64,000 nucleotides of DNA, taken from positions 39,122 through 103,121 of the forward strand of contig CBFHOS010000005.1 of the NCBI GenBank assembly GCA_965657645.1. Direction: 5' to 3'. Source of the stretch: CBFHOS01 sp965657645 (lineage in GTDB: Bacteria; Pseudomonadota; Alphaproteobacteria; Puniceispirillales; Puniceispirillaceae). The translations under genes and the position numbers were made by a program. The notes beneath the pieces are model-generated. The model saw nothing but the letters and a program-made list of their open reading frames with translations. It did not search any database and had not been told where the DNA came from. This document shows, one piece after another, positions 8,391-17,635 of this stretch. How positions within the stretch are numbered: the stretch's first letter is position 1; each line of letters starts with the position of its first letter.

Positions 8391-9503
8391 TCAGTTGCCG
8401 CCGAGCAGAATTGTCTCTAGGCGGCGCGATTGTTTTGCCGCGTCAAATCTCTGCCTCACGGCCGCTTGGGATCTGGCCACCATGGCGCTCACCTCGGCAG
8501 GTGCCATCGCCATATGTCGGGCAATCGCCGCGGCCAGCGCATCGACATTATCCTCTGGCACCAATAGGCCGGTGTCCCCATCCACAATGATTTCTGGAAT
8601 ACCGGCATGATCACTCGCAATCACCGGAACACCGGCGCGGATGGCCTCTAGAACCACTGTTGGCAAGCCTTCACAATCACCGTTTGGCGCCTCTTTTGAT
8701 GGTACAATCATCGCCCGACAAGTCGCCAGCCTCTCGGCCAATTGCTCTGGCGTCTGCCAGCCAAGAAACGTCACATTATCCAAACCCGATGCGGCCGATT
8801 GCAACGCATCCATTTGCGGCCCTGTTCCAGCGATTTGCACCGGCGGCACCTTGCCAGCCGATTGATGCAGGGCATGCAGCGCGGCGAGCATGACATCAAC
8901 GCCCTTTTTATCGACCAGCCGTCCCACAAACAAATAGGGCGCATCATCGCCGCGTTCTGTCGGGCCTTTCATTGTCGCCAAATCAATGCCGATATAATGC
9001 GTCATTAATTTGTTAGCGGGAAACCCCTGTGCGGCCAGCCGCGCAGTAACGAAATCCGATACGCATAGAAACCCGCTAGCATAATTTTGCAATGCGGCCA
9101 GCCGCCGTTGATAAATGCTAGGGATCAAGCGGGCGCGGCTATGGGTTTTTTTGGTCGCATCACCGCCATGATATGTAACATAGAGCGGTAGACCCAGACG
9201 GCGTGCTAACGGCAAAGCCAATGCGCCACCGCGGCCAAAATGCGCATGGATGGCAACCGCCCCATGCTGGGCGATCTCCCCCACCTTTGCGCATATGCCA
9301 AATTGTTTATAGAGGGCGCGGCCGATAGCCCCATCGGCCATGCTCATGCGGGGCGCCTCCAATGCATCCACACGCCAGCCAAGCTGATTCGCCAGATAGA
9401 CCGGCTGGGCGTTCTGGAAACCGACATAATGACTGGGGATAAAACCTTCGGACGGTAATAAAAGCTTGTCTCTGAAAATCAGGACACGCGGCTGATCAGC
9501 CAT
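8391..9503 (-). CDS. glycosyltransferase family 4 protein
   Basis: This 370-residue protein has the GT-B fold of GT4 retaining glycosyltransferases. The acceptor-binding N-terminal domain contains HAHFGRGGALALPLARRLG and VTYHGGDATKK. The donor domain starts with YLFVGRLVDKKGVDVMLAAL near residue 190 and holds the E-x7-E signature region (EAPNGDCEGLPTVVLEAIRAG) followed by VIASDHAGIPEII. The family transfers sugars from nucleotide sugars onto lipid-linked or polysaccharide acceptors on the cytoplasmic side. It resembles WcaL-like exopolysaccharide enzymes, but no polysaccharide cluster surrounds it. Its start overlaps the end of the Lrp-family gene by 8 bases, so the two are probably co-transcribed. 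Confidence 0.84.
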   Translation of the reverse strand: MADQPRVLIFRDKLLLPSEGFIPSHYVGFQNAQPVYLANQLGWRVDALEAPRMSMADGAIGRALYKQFGICAKVGEIAQHGAVAIHAHFGRGGALALPLARRLGLPLYVTYHGGDATKKTHSRARLIPSIYQRRLAALQNYASGFLCVSDFVTARLAAQGFPANKLMTHYIGIDLATMKGPTERGDDAPYLFVGRLVDKKGVDVMLAALHALHQSAGKVPPVQIAGTGPQMDALQSAASGLDNVTFLGWQTPEQLAERLATCRAMIVPSKEAPNGDCEGLPTVVLEAIRAGVPVIASDHAGIPEIIVDGDTGLLVPEDNVDALAAAIARHMAMAPAEVSAMVARSQAAVRQRFDAAKQSRRLETILLGGN

Positions 9504-9984
9504 TATCGTCTCCAGCTGGATCCAGCCCTACCGGCAATGCCGTGGTGTATTTGATTTCTTCCATCGCAAAGGAAGAACTCACATCCGTTAATTGCACATT
9601 GCTGATCAGCTTGCGGTAAAAGGCATCATAAGCCGACATGTCCGCGACCACCACGCGCAACAGATAATCGACCTCACCACTCATCCGGTAAAATTCGACA
9701 ACCTCCGGCATATCGGCAATCATTTTCGCAAAATCTGATAGCCATTCCGCATTATGCTGGTCAGTCCGCACCGCCACAAATACCGACATACCAACGTCAA
9801 TTTTCTGGGGATCGAGCAGGGCCACACGTTTGCGGATAACCCCATTTTCCTCCAGCCGCTGGATCCGGCGCCAGCACGGCGTTACCGACAAACCCACCTT
9901 ACGCGCGATATCGGCGACCGGCTGGGCGGCATTCTCTTGCATCAAATTTAGAATTTTACGATCTGTTAAATCCATACTAGCCAT
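9496..9984 (-). CDS. Lrp/AsnC-family transcriptional regulator
   Basis: This 162-residue regulator has an N-terminal winged helix-turn-helix (LTDRKILNLMQENAAQPVA; VGLSVTPCWRRIQRLEENG) and a C-terminal RAM ligand-binding domain (VVEFYRMSGEVDYLLRVVV). The ATG at 9984 follows GGAAGGAA; a longer start at 10008 has no comparable site. Lrp-type proteins bind amino acids or related small molecules and form octamers on DNA. The upstream gap of about 195 bases contains AT-rich stretches that could hold an autoregulatory site. Its 3' end overlaps a glycosyltransferase gene, an odd partner for this family; the true targets cannot be read from the sequence. Confidence 0.87.
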   Translation of the reverse strand: MASMDLTDRKILNLMQENAAQPVADIARKVGLSVTPCWRRIQRLEENGVIRKRVALLDPQKIDVGMSVFVAVRTDQHNAEWLSDFAKMIADMPEVVEFYRMSGEVDYLLRVVVADMSAYDAFYRKLISNVQLTDVSSSFAMEEIKYTTALPVGLDPAGDDNG

Positions 9985-10179
9985 AAAAATTCCTTCCTTG
10001 AAAATCACTAATTGCGGAGAAATCGATTACAAATTTCTATAATTTCCAAAATTTAACACAATTTTTGCACGTTTCCAGAAAATTGTTGGGTTTCTACCCT
10101 TTCGAACAGCTCGATCAAACGCACAATGTTCCCTGCCAAGCATTGCATTTAACCGGCGCCATGGGCATCATCCGGCCCG

Positions 10180-11127
10180 ATGAGCAAGATAGACGAAAAC
10201 AATGGCCCTTTGGCACAACCGGAATTGCTAGCGGATCATGGCTGGCATGATTACGCGTTGCTGGATAGTGGCAATTTACAAAAGCTGGAGCGCTTTGGCC
10301 CCTATTGCTTTGTCCGTCCCGAACCCCAGGCAATGTGGTCACCGCGGTTGGATAAATCGGTTTGGGACAAGGCCCAAGGCGTGTTCGTACCAAGCCAGAA
10401 AGGCGGCGATGATGGCGAGGGTGGTGGCTGGCAATTGCACAAAAGCCTGCCCCCACAATGGCAAGTCGGCTATCAGGACCTTAAATTTCTCGCCCGACCA
10501 ACGCCGTTTCGTCATTTGGGATTTTTCCCTGAACAGGCGGCGCATTGGAACTGGTGTGCCGATCTCATAAAAACGCGCGTCAAATCCAGCCCCAGCAAGG
10601 ACGCCGAAAAGCCGCGTATTTTGAACCTGTTTGCCTATAGCGGTGTTGCCAGCCTGCACGCGGCGGCCGCCGGTGCCAATGTCACCCATCTTGATGCCAG
10701 TAAAAAAGCCGTGGCACAGGCCTTTGAAAACCGTGACGCATCCGGCCTGCAAGATGCCCCAATCCGCTTTATCACCGATGATGCCATGCGCTTTATCGAG
10801 CGGGAAATCCGGCGCGGCAATATGTATGACGGCATTATCATGGATCCGCCGAAATATGGACGCGGTCCAAAGGGCGAATTCTGGCGCATTGAAGAGGATC
10901 TCATTCCGTTGCTCACCAGTGCACGGCGTCTTTTATCGGACAATCCGTTGTTCATGGTGCTGACGATCTATGCCATTCGTGCATCGTCACAGGCCGCGCA
11001 TTACGCCTTGCGCGAGGCAATGGACGGCGCGGGTGGTATGGTCACATCTGGTGAATTGGCCGTGGCCGAAGAGCAAGATAATCCGCGTGTTATCTCACAG
11101 GCAAATTTTGCCCGTTGGCAAGCCTAG
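10180..11127 (+). CDS. class I SAM-dependent RNA methyltransferase, RlmI/RlmK-like
   Basis: This 315-residue protein has an N-terminal region with FLARPTPFRHLGFFPEQ, then a Rossmann methyltransferase core: motif I ILNLFAYSGVASLHAAAAGA around residues 147-166, VTHLDASKKAVAQAFEN, and motif IV MDPPKYGRG. The DPPK(F/Y) form is typical of 23S rRNA m5C/m7G methyltransferases of the RlmI/RlmK superfamily (pfam10672). A ribosomal RNA base is the likely substrate, but the modified position is unknown. The neighbouring convergent gene is also an RNA methyltransferase. No strong ribosome binding site precedes the ATG. Confidence 0.8.
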   Translation: MSKIDENNGPLAQPELLADHGWHDYALLDSGNLQKLERFGPYCFVRPEPQAMWSPRLDKSVWDKAQGVFVPSQKGGDDGEGGGWQLHKSLPPQWQVGYQDLKFLARPTPFRHLGFFPEQAAHWNWCADLIKTRVKSSPSKDAEKPRILNLFAYSGVASLHAAAAGANVTHLDASKKAVAQAFENRDASGLQDAPIRFITDDAMRFIEREIRRGNMYDGIIMDPPKYGRGPKGEFWRIEEDLIPLLTSARRLLSDNPLFMVLTIYAIRASSQAAHYALREAMDGAGGMVTSGELAVAEEQDNPRVISQANFARWQA

Positions 11128-11146
11128 CCCAAAAACAGCGTTCGGA

Positions 11147-11998
11147 TTATTCCGATAATGGCGCCTTTGCCCGCACAATTTCATATAAAGCAACGCCGGT
11201 TGCAACCGCCAGATTAAGCGAGTCTGACCGGCCAAGCATCGGCATCCGGATCAACTGGCTACAGGACGCCACCAACGCATCGGGCAAACCGGCCTGCTCA
11301 TTCCCCATCATCAACATCACCGGCGCATCATAGCTGGCGGCGCGGTAATCAGTGCTGGCAGGCAAGGCGGTTCCGATAATCTCGCCCTTACCCTGATTGC
11401 GCCAAGTTGGTGCAAATTCCAGAAATTCGGCCTCGGTACAATGGGCAATCTCGATGTTGAACACCGCGCCCATCGACGCCCGCACGGCCTCTACCGAATA
11501 GGGGTCGGTGCAATCACCGATAAGAATAATACCCTTTGCCCCGGTGGCATCGGCGGTGCGCATGATCGTGCCTAGATTGCCCGGATCACGCACCCGGTCC
11601 AGCGCTATCCACGGGCGCACCGGATCTGGCTCGATATCGTCCAAAGAGATCCAGCGTTGGGCAAACGCCCCCAGCACCATCTGCGGATTGTCTTTACGGC
11701 TTATGCGTTGCAATAGCTTTTCGGTCATCGGTAGTGCTCTGCCACCCGCCTTGCCAAGGGCGTCCAGCAAAGGGCGCACGAGACGGTCATCATCACGCCC
11801 CGCCAGAAATGCCAGACGATGCATGTCCCATCCAAGGCCAACTGCCTCGGCGCAAATGCGCGTTCCCTCGGCCAGAAACCAGCCGGTTTGGCGGCGATAT
11901 TTGCGATCATGCAAGGCCCGTAATAGCTTTACCTCAGCGTTGGCCGCGCTGGTAATCGTATCGGGCAAATGCGGGAATCCTGTCTTCATGCTGAACAT
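11147..11998 (-). CDS. TrmH/SpoU-family RNA 2'-O-methyltransferase
   Basis: This 283-residue protein has an N-terminal RNA-binding L30e-like part (ANAEVKLLRALHDRKYRRQTG; WFLAEGTRICAEA) and a C-terminal SPOUT domain with the three knot motifs: LDRVRDPGNLGTIMRTADATG, MLMMGNEQAGLP and RMPMLGRSDSLNLAVATG. These define the TrmH group, which methylates ribose 2'-OH in rRNA or tRNA using SAM. RlmB-like 23S rRNA activity is possible. A second ATG three codons downstream could be used. It converges with the RlmI-like gene and is divergent from the GlxA-type regulator. Confidence 0.85.
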   Translation of the reverse strand: MFSMKTGFPHLPDTITSAANAEVKLLRALHDRKYRRQTGWFLAEGTRICAEAVGLGWDMHRLAFLAGRDDDRLVRPLLDALGKAGGRALPMTEKLLQRISRKDNPQMVLGAFAQRWISLDDIEPDPVRPWIALDRVRDPGNLGTIMRTADATGAKGIILIGDCTDPYSVEAVRASMGAVFNIEIAHCTEAEFLEFAPTWRNQGKGEIIGTALPASTDYRAASYDAPVMLMMGNEQAGLPDALVASCSQLIRMPMLGRSDSLNLAVATGVALYEIVRAKAPLSE

Positions 11999-12127
11999 GT
12001 ACCAAATTTGGCGCGCCGGTGATAGACCAGCGCGGCGAGAATTATACTGTTGGGCGCAATAGCATACCGGTAAAACAACACCTCACTATGGCTAAATAAA
12101 ATTTCACGTCTGGTGATTTTTTATTTT

Positions 12128-12142
12128 GATTACGACGTAATC
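12128..12142. promoter_or_regulatory. perfect palindrome, probable operator of the GlxA-type regulator
   Basis: The sequence gattacgacgtaatc is a perfect 7-1-7 inverted repeat lying 80-94 bases upstream of the GTG start of the GlxA/AraC regulator, in an AT-rich stretch. The ATTAC/GTAAT arms match those upstream of betB and the aldolase-like gene. A site for autoregulation is inferred. Confidence 0.5.
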
Positions 12143-12221
12143 TAGCGTAACCAGAATTAGACCATATGGGTAACGGGCCGCAAAATTGGCCTTATTTCAC
12201 GTCAGCTAGAGGGCCCGCTTC

Positions 12222-13211
12222 GTGAGTGACCAAACCATAAAAACTTTGCTTCGTCATGATGACAATATCACCCCTCAGAAAATTGGGTTTTTATTGCTCA
12301 ATGAATTCTCGATGCTGGCTTTTGCCTCGGCGATAGAACCGCTTCGTTCATCAAACCGGCAAAGCAACAAACCTCTTTTTGAATGGGTGATCGCCAGTCC
12401 AGATGGCAAATCCAGCACCGCAAGTAACGGCGTTGAGGTGGCGTCTGATGGTGACCCGTCGGTATTGCAAGATTGCCGCATGGTGTTTGTCTGCGCCGGT
12501 GTGAATGTGCGCGAAAATACTGACAAGGGCATTTTGAACTTGATCCGCCGGTTGGACCGCAATGGCGCCGTCATTGGGGCCATTTGTACCGGCACATATG
12601 TGATGGCGGCGGCTGGCTTGCTCGATGGGCGGCGTTGTACCATTCATTGGGAAAATATTGACGGTCTGGCCGAGGAATTTCCCGAGCTGGAAATCACCAA
12701 TGATCTGTTTGAGGTGGATGGCACGAGGGTTACATGTTCGGGCGGCACTGCCTCGCTGGATATGATGCTCAATCTGATTACCCAAGCGCATGGCGCCCAG
12801 CTCGCCGCAGAGGTGTCCGACCAGTTCATCCATGACCGCATTAGAGAGCCCACCGACCGCCAGCGCATGGAATTGCGATCGCGCCTTGGGGTTAGCCATC
12901 CAAAATTATTATCCGTGGTCAAAACGATGGAAGATAATCTGGAAGAACCACTCACCCAGACTGACATCGCCCGCATGACTAATTTGTCGACACGCCAACT
13001 AGAGCGGTTGTTCCGTAAATATCTGAACACCACGCCAACGCGCTATTATTTGAATTTGCGATTGGCCCGCGCGCGGCATTTATTGCGCCAGACATCAATG
13101 TCGATTTTGTCGGTGGCCTTGGCTTGCGGCTTTGTCTCGGCATCGCATTTTTCCAAATGCTACCGCGAATGTTACAACCGCACGCCGCGGGCGGAACGGG
13201 CACCGGGTTAA
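12222..13211 (+). CDS. GlxA-family AraC-type regulator, GbdR/CdhR-like
   Basis: This 329-residue protein has an N-terminal DJ-1/PfpI-like domain (IGFLLLNEFSMLAFASAIEPL; nucleophile-elbow-like GAICTGTYVMAAAGLL, then CTIHWE) and a C-terminal AraC double helix-turn-helix (about 225-325: LTQTDIARMTNLSTRQLERLF; ILSVALACGFVSASHFSKCY). The arrangement matches GbdR, which senses glycine betaine/dimethylglycine, and CdhR, which controls carnitine catabolism. Translation appears to start at GTG with AGAGGG upstream. No catabolic gene is directly adjacent, but carnitine/betaine genes lie 4-12 kb upstream and sarcosine oxidase 23 kb downstream. A perfect palindrome precedes it. Control of betaine/carnitine genes is likely but inferred. 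Confidence 0.85.
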   Translation: MSDQTIKTLLRHDDNITPQKIGFLLLNEFSMLAFASAIEPLRSSNRQSNKPLFEWVIASPDGKSSTASNGVEVASDGDPSVLQDCRMVFVCAGVNVRENTDKGILNLIRRLDRNGAVIGAICTGTYVMAAAGLLDGRRCTIHWENIDGLAEEFPELEITNDLFEVDGTRVTCSGGTASLDMMLNLITQAHGAQLAAEVSDQFIHDRIREPTDRQRMELRSRLGVSHPKLLSVVKTMEDNLEEPLTQTDIARMTNLSTRQLERLFRKYLNTTPTRYYLNLRLARARHLLRQTSMSILSVALACGFVSASHFSKCYRECYNRTPRAERAPG

Positions 13212-13226
13212 TGTGACCTATCGCGC

Positions 13227-13670
13227 CTAGCCAGCCGCCGCCTTTATCGCGGTAACCATGCTGGCCAGCCCGTTTTTGCGGGTCGCGGACAAATGCGAAT
13301 CCAGCCCGATATCCGCTAGGAAATCAGGTTCAACCGCGCGTATTTCATCCGCCGTCCGGCCCGAATAAACCCGCAACAATAACGCCACTAGCCCTTGGAC
13401 AATCGCCGCATCTGATTGTGCGAAAAAGGTGATCCTACCGTCATCTTCGCTTTGCGCGGCAAAATAAACAACCGACTGACATCCGCGCAGCTTGTATTCA
13501 TCTTTGCGATATTCATCTGGCAAGGGGGCTAGCCGCCGCCCCTGATCAATCAAATGCTGATAGCGGTCTTCCCAATCATCCAGAAACCCAAATTCATCGG
13601 TAATCGCCGCCGCAGTTTCGCTTGCTGTCTCTGTAGCGGTTTCTGTAGCTGTGATATTGGCATCGCTCAT
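13227..13670 (-). CDS. sufE: SufE-family sulfur acceptor protein
   Basis: This 147-residue SufE-like protein should accept sulfane sulfur from the SufS cysteine desulfurase for Fe-S cluster assembly. The active-site cysteine is Cys64 in YKLRGCQSVVYF; FGFLDDWEDRYQHLIDQGR and DIGLDSHLSATRKNG are also typical. The ATG at 13670, preceded by AAGGAA, is favoured over a longer form reaching into the mutase gene. The first 22 residues are an unusual Thr/Glu/Ala-rich low-complexity tail (TATETATETASE). It lies 46 bases downstream of the methylmalonyl-CoA mutase large subunit on the same strand; no other suf genes are near. Confidence 0.86.
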   Translation of the reverse strand: MSDANITATETATETASETAAAITDEFGFLDDWEDRYQHLIDQGRRLAPLPDEYRKDEYKLRGCQSVVYFAAQSEDDGRITFFAQSDAAIVQGLVALLLRVYSGRTADEIRAVEPDFLADIGLDSHLSATRKNGLASMVTAIKAAAG

Positions 13671-13716
13671 TATAGATAAATTCCTTGAAATAACGCCCTG
13701 CTGGCGGGTTGTTACA

Positions 13717-15858
13717 CTAGCTGATATTGCGCCGCCGCGCCAAAAGATCAAGAAGCCGTGATGCCGCATCGCTCGATTTTGTACCAGGCAAAAACACCGC
13801 CGCCGCGCCCGCCGCCTCTAACGCCGGAATATCGCCGGGGGGAATAACGCCGCCCACAACCAGTTCAATATGACGCCCCTCACCAGCATCAAGGCGTTGG
13901 CGCAAGGCTGGAACTTGGGTGAGATGGCTCGCCGCTAAAGTCGAAATGCCAACCGCATCGACGCCCGCCTCAATGGCCAATTCATACACATCATCCGGCG
14001 ATTGAAATAGGGGGCCGGTAGTGACATCAAATCCCAGATCGGCAAAGGCCGAGGCGATTACTTTTTGCCCGCGATCATGTCCGTCCTGACCCAGCTTTGC
14101 CACCAGAATACGGGGCCGCCGCCCTGTTGCCGCCTCAAAAGCGACAACCCGATCCCGCAGAATTTCGATATCCGCCATGCCGTGCATATGCTTGCTCCAG
14201 ACACCGCGAACGCCTTTCATTTCGGCTTTATGTCGGCCAAATGATTGCGCCAACGCGTCTGACATTTCACCAACGCTGGCCCGACAACGCGCCGCCTCGA
14301 TGGCCAGCGGGACAAGATTGTCATTGCCTTTGGCCCCTGCGGCTAATTTATCCAGCGCGGCCCGTAATTTTTCTGGATCACGACCGGCTTTGACTTTTGA
14401 CAATCTAGCGATCTGTTGTGCCCGCACATCGCGATTATCAATCCGGCGCACCTGCACCTCTTCGCTCACATTATCTCTATTTGTCGTACTGGCACCGTTT
14501 TGATTGCCGTTTTGATTGGCGCCTTCTGGCTGGTATTTATTAACGCCAACGATGGTCTGCTCACCATTATCGATCCGTGCTTGGGTGGCGGTGGCGACTT
14601 CCTCGATCCGCAATTTCGGCACGCCTTGTTCAATCGCCGCCGCCATACCGCCCAACGCCTCAATTTCCGCCATATGCTGACGTGCGGATGTCACCAGCTC
14701 CATGGTCAATTGTTCGATCAGGTACGAGCCCCCAAGCGGGTCTATGACATGCGCCATATTGGCTTCGGTTTGTAGATGCAGTTGGGTGTTGCGGGCAATT
14801 CTGGCGGCATAATCTGTCGGCAGGCCCAATGCCTCATCCAAAGAATTTGTATGTAGCGACTGGGTATGACCGGCCACCGCCGCGCTCGCCTCGATCGTTG
14901 TTCGGGCCACATTATTGAACACATCCTGCGCCGCCAACGACCAGCCAGAGGTTTGGCAATGCGTGCGCAACATCAATGATTTTGGATCCTTTGGGGCAAA
15001 TTCCGCCGCCATCATTTCGGCCCATATCAACCGCGCCGCGCGTAGCTTGGCAATCTCGCGGTAATAATCCATCCCCATCGCAAAAAAGAATGACAGCCGC
15101 GGGGCAAAATCATCGACATCAAATCCAGCCGCAACGCCAGCCCGGACATATTCCAATCCATCGGCAAGGGTGTAGGCCAGTTCTAAATCAACCGACGCGC
15201 CCGCCTCTTGCATGTGGTATCCGGACACCGAAATGAAATTGAATTTGGGCATATGCGCGGCGCAATATCCAAAAATATCAGACACAATCCGCATCGATGG
15301 GGTCGGCGGATAGATGTAGGTATTGCGAACCATAAATTCTTTTAAGACGTCATTCTGGATGGTCCCCGCGAGCGCCGCCGGTGCCACGCCCTGTTCCTCT
15401 GCCGCAACAATATACAATGCCAAAACAGGCAAAACCGCACCGTTCATTGTCATCGAAACACTCATCCGGTCCAACGGGATATCGCGGAATAGCAGTTTCA
15501 TATCGGCAATGGAATCAATCGCCACGCCAGCCATACCAACATCATCAGCAACCAACGGATTGTCCGAATCATAACCGCGATGGGTCGGCAGATCGAACGC
15601 TACGGAAAGCCCCATTTGACCGGCGGCGAGATTGCGCCGGTAAAAATCATTCGATTCCTCGGCTGTGGAAAATCCAGCATATTGGCGAATAGTCCATGGG
15701 CGTGTTGCATACATCGTTGGATAGGGGCCACGCAAAAATGGCGCAATGCCGGGCAGATTATCAACCGCCACACGCCGCGCATCGCCGCCATCATTGGATA
15801 GTTTCTGGCGTAGCTTTGCTGGCTCTAGGGCAATTGTTGTTAGGTCAGGAAAACTCAT
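13717..15858 (-). CDS. mutB: methylmalonyl-CoA mutase large subunit
   Basis: This 713-residue protein interconverts methylmalonyl-CoA and succinyl-CoA with adenosylcobalamin. The N-terminal TIM barrel is complete: GPYPTMYATRPWTIRQYAGF, GLSVAFDLPTHRGYDSD, SMTMNGAVLPVLA, and THCQTSGWSL. The C-terminal cobalamin-binding domain has KLGQDGHDRGQK, whose His near residue 595 is the cobalt ligand, and GISTLAASHL. Between barrel and B12 domain is a hydrophilic Asn-rich stretch. Its start overlaps the mutA stop by 4 bases, so translation is probably coupled. It would use propionyl-CoA-derived carbon, for example from DMSP through DddP and AcuI. Confidence 0.95.
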   Translation of the reverse strand: MSFPDLTTIALEPAKLRQKLSNDGGDARRVAVDNLPGIAPFLRGPYPTMYATRPWTIRQYAGFSTAEESNDFYRRNLAAGQMGLSVAFDLPTHRGYDSDNPLVADDVGMAGVAIDSIADMKLLFRDIPLDRMSVSMTMNGAVLPVLALYIVAAEEQGVAPAALAGTIQNDVLKEFMVRNTYIYPPTPSMRIVSDIFGYCAAHMPKFNFISVSGYHMQEAGASVDLELAYTLADGLEYVRAGVAAGFDVDDFAPRLSFFFAMGMDYYREIAKLRAARLIWAEMMAAEFAPKDPKSLMLRTHCQTSGWSLAAQDVFNNVARTTIEASAAVAGHTQSLHTNSLDEALGLPTDYAARIARNTQLHLQTEANMAHVIDPLGGSYLIEQLTMELVTSARQHMAEIEALGGMAAAIEQGVPKLRIEEVATATQARIDNGEQTIVGVNKYQPEGANQNGNQNGASTTNRDNVSEEVQVRRIDNRDVRAQQIARLSKVKAGRDPEKLRAALDKLAAGAKGNDNLVPLAIEAARCRASVGEMSDALAQSFGRHKAEMKGVRGVWSKHMHGMADIEILRDRVVAFEAATGRRPRILVAKLGQDGHDRGQKVIASAFADLGFDVTTGPLFQSPDDVYELAIEAGVDAVGISTLAASHLTQVPALRQRLDAGEGRHIELVVGGVIPPGDIPALEAAGAAAVFLPGTKSSDAASRLLDLLARRRNIS

Positions 15859-17588
15859 GCGGCCTCCCCTGCCAGAATCTGGCCCAGCAACCCGATCTGG
15901 TCGTCACAGCCAAGGATCGTCTCTGCCTGCATCTGGCGGGCAGTGCCAAAACCACGCGCACCATCGCCATTACTACCCGTACCAAAAATCATAATATCAG
16001 GGGCGGCCGTGGCGATATCATCGTCGCTAGGATTGTGCAAAGTGACAGCCTGTAATCCGGCGATGGCTAGCCAATCGCGCAATGCCCGTTCTTCGCGCTT
16101 GCTAGTCATGGTGGCGCGCCCGCCGTCATCGCCATGATCTGGCAGGATAATCAAAATACGCAGTGGCCGGCTGGATTGCCGCAAGGCCTCGATGATTGTG
16201 GCTGGTCGGCGCAGTCCACCATAAATATCACTATCCATAAATGTACCAAATGACAGCGTTTGGTTAATCTGTTCACCGCTAACAGGTTGCAAACTCACGC
16301 CGACCATCGGGCTATGGCCGGCCGATAATGCGGCGTCGCGCTGGTCCGCGGCGTGTTTGGCAAGATCGCTAATCATCCCATCCGCTAGGGCTGTGGCAAG
16401 GCCACCTTTGGCCTCAATCTCCTGCATTACCATCCAGCCAGCGACAGCCAGATCATCACTACGTTGTTCAATGAAAGGGGCACCGGCGGCAGGATCAACG
16501 GCGCGGCCAAGACCGGATTCCTCGACCATCATCACCTGCGTCATCCGCGTTAACCGCCGCGCCGCATCACTCTCACCGTTAACCGCATCATGGCCAAAGG
16601 CGCCCAGCCGGTCAGCCCCACCCATCGCCCCACCTAGCAAAGCGGTGGTGTTACGCAGCATATTCACATCAGCATCAAGTGTTGAGACCATCCGCAAAGA
16701 GGCCATACCCGCGATATATAATGGTGTGTCATCGAGCCCCAAGGCGGCGCATAATCCAGCCCAGCCAAGGCGGAGCGCCCGCAATTTCACAAGGCCCGCA
16801 AAGCTATCTGCTGGCAATGCAACACTCGCCACAATTGACTGGGCAACCTTGTTCATATCCATATTGTCGGCATCGGCGTAGCGCATAATGGCGGCGAGAC
16901 CAGCGAGTATCACCCCAATTTCCGCCGCCGCAGTCAGGCCGCGATTATGCCATACCCACCCATCGAGATTAAAAATCCCGCGAAAGCAATGATCGCCATT
17001 AACCAGCGCCAATCCAGCCGCGATTGTCGCATCCGTACTTGCCACGCCGGCAAGCGGATCAAGCCCCGCATTCACATTCAACCGCGCAACCGGGGATGAT
17101 GGTGCATTGGTTGCGGCGACAAATTGATCAAACTTGGCCGCGATATTACCGCCGCCTCCGCCACATGTAGTAACCGGACAAAGCTGGATATCCACCGCGT
17201 CAAGGATAACACCATCAAGCAATGCATCGAAATGATCGGCGCTCTCCTCATCAATGAACAGACTAAGGGAATTGGCCCCAGATCGAAGTGCCGTCAAGAT
17301 ATGTTCGTTACTAGCGGTAATCGCAGTGCGCTCACCCTTATGCGCCGCGTTTATTGGTTGGGTAATATCCCAGCCATAAAGAGATCGATTGGCCGCGTTC
17401 GGGCCTGCCGGTAAAGCGCCGAATACGCCAGCTTCATCATCGGTAATATCATACAGCGCCTTGATCAAAAGACCGTCTTCATCACGCCGATCAAGACTAT
17501 CCGGCGATGCACCATTCATGATCTTTTTCACAAGCGCATCCCATGCCGATCTCTCGGCCGCAGGAAAAACGCTTTGATATGATGACAT
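15855..17588 (-). CDS. mutA: methylmalonyl-CoA mutase small subunit
   Basis: This 577-residue protein is the catalytically inactive partner of MutB in heterodimeric methylmalonyl-CoA mutase. It has the mutase barrel fold (GLGRAVDPAAGAPFIEQ; LTRMTQVMMVEES; SLFIDEESADHFDALLDG) and a degenerate cobalamin-like C-terminal domain without the DxHxxG motif. AAAGGTGGG precedes the ATG. It is the first gene of the mutA-mutB-sufE reverse-strand unit and is divergent from the GT39 gene only 47 bases away, so both promoters lie in a very short region. No epimerase or propionyl-CoA carboxylase is in the window. Confidence 0.9.
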   Translation of the reverse strand: MSSYQSVFPAAERSAWDALVKKIMNGASPDSLDRRDEDGLLIKALYDITDDEAGVFGALPAGPNAANRSLYGWDITQPINAAHKGERTAITASNEHILTALRSGANSLSLFIDEESADHFDALLDGVILDAVDIQLCPVTTCGGGGGNIAAKFDQFVAATNAPSSPVARLNVNAGLDPLAGVASTDATIAAGLALVNGDHCFRGIFNLDGWVWHNRGLTAAAEIGVILAGLAAIMRYADADNMDMNKVAQSIVASVALPADSFAGLVKLRALRLGWAGLCAALGLDDTPLYIAGMASLRMVSTLDADVNMLRNTTALLGGAMGGADRLGAFGHDAVNGESDAARRLTRMTQVMMVEESGLGRAVDPAAGAPFIEQRSDDLAVAGWMVMQEIEAKGGLATALADGMISDLAKHAADQRDAALSAGHSPMVGVSLQPVSGEQINQTLSFGTFMDSDIYGGLRRPATIIEALRQSSRPLRILIILPDHGDDGGRATMTSKREERALRDWLAIAGLQAVTLHNPSDDDIATAAPDIMIFGTGSNGDGARGFGTARQMQAETILGCDDQIGLLGQILAGEAA

Positions 17589-17635
17589 GACCCACCTTTA
17601 GTCTTTATAATCCGCCTTGCTGCCAAGGATAGCCA

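Noticed and set aside
10065..10250. A 61-codon forward frame before the RlmI-like gene
   Set aside because: It overlaps the methyltransferase gene in another frame and has no similarity or ribosome binding site.
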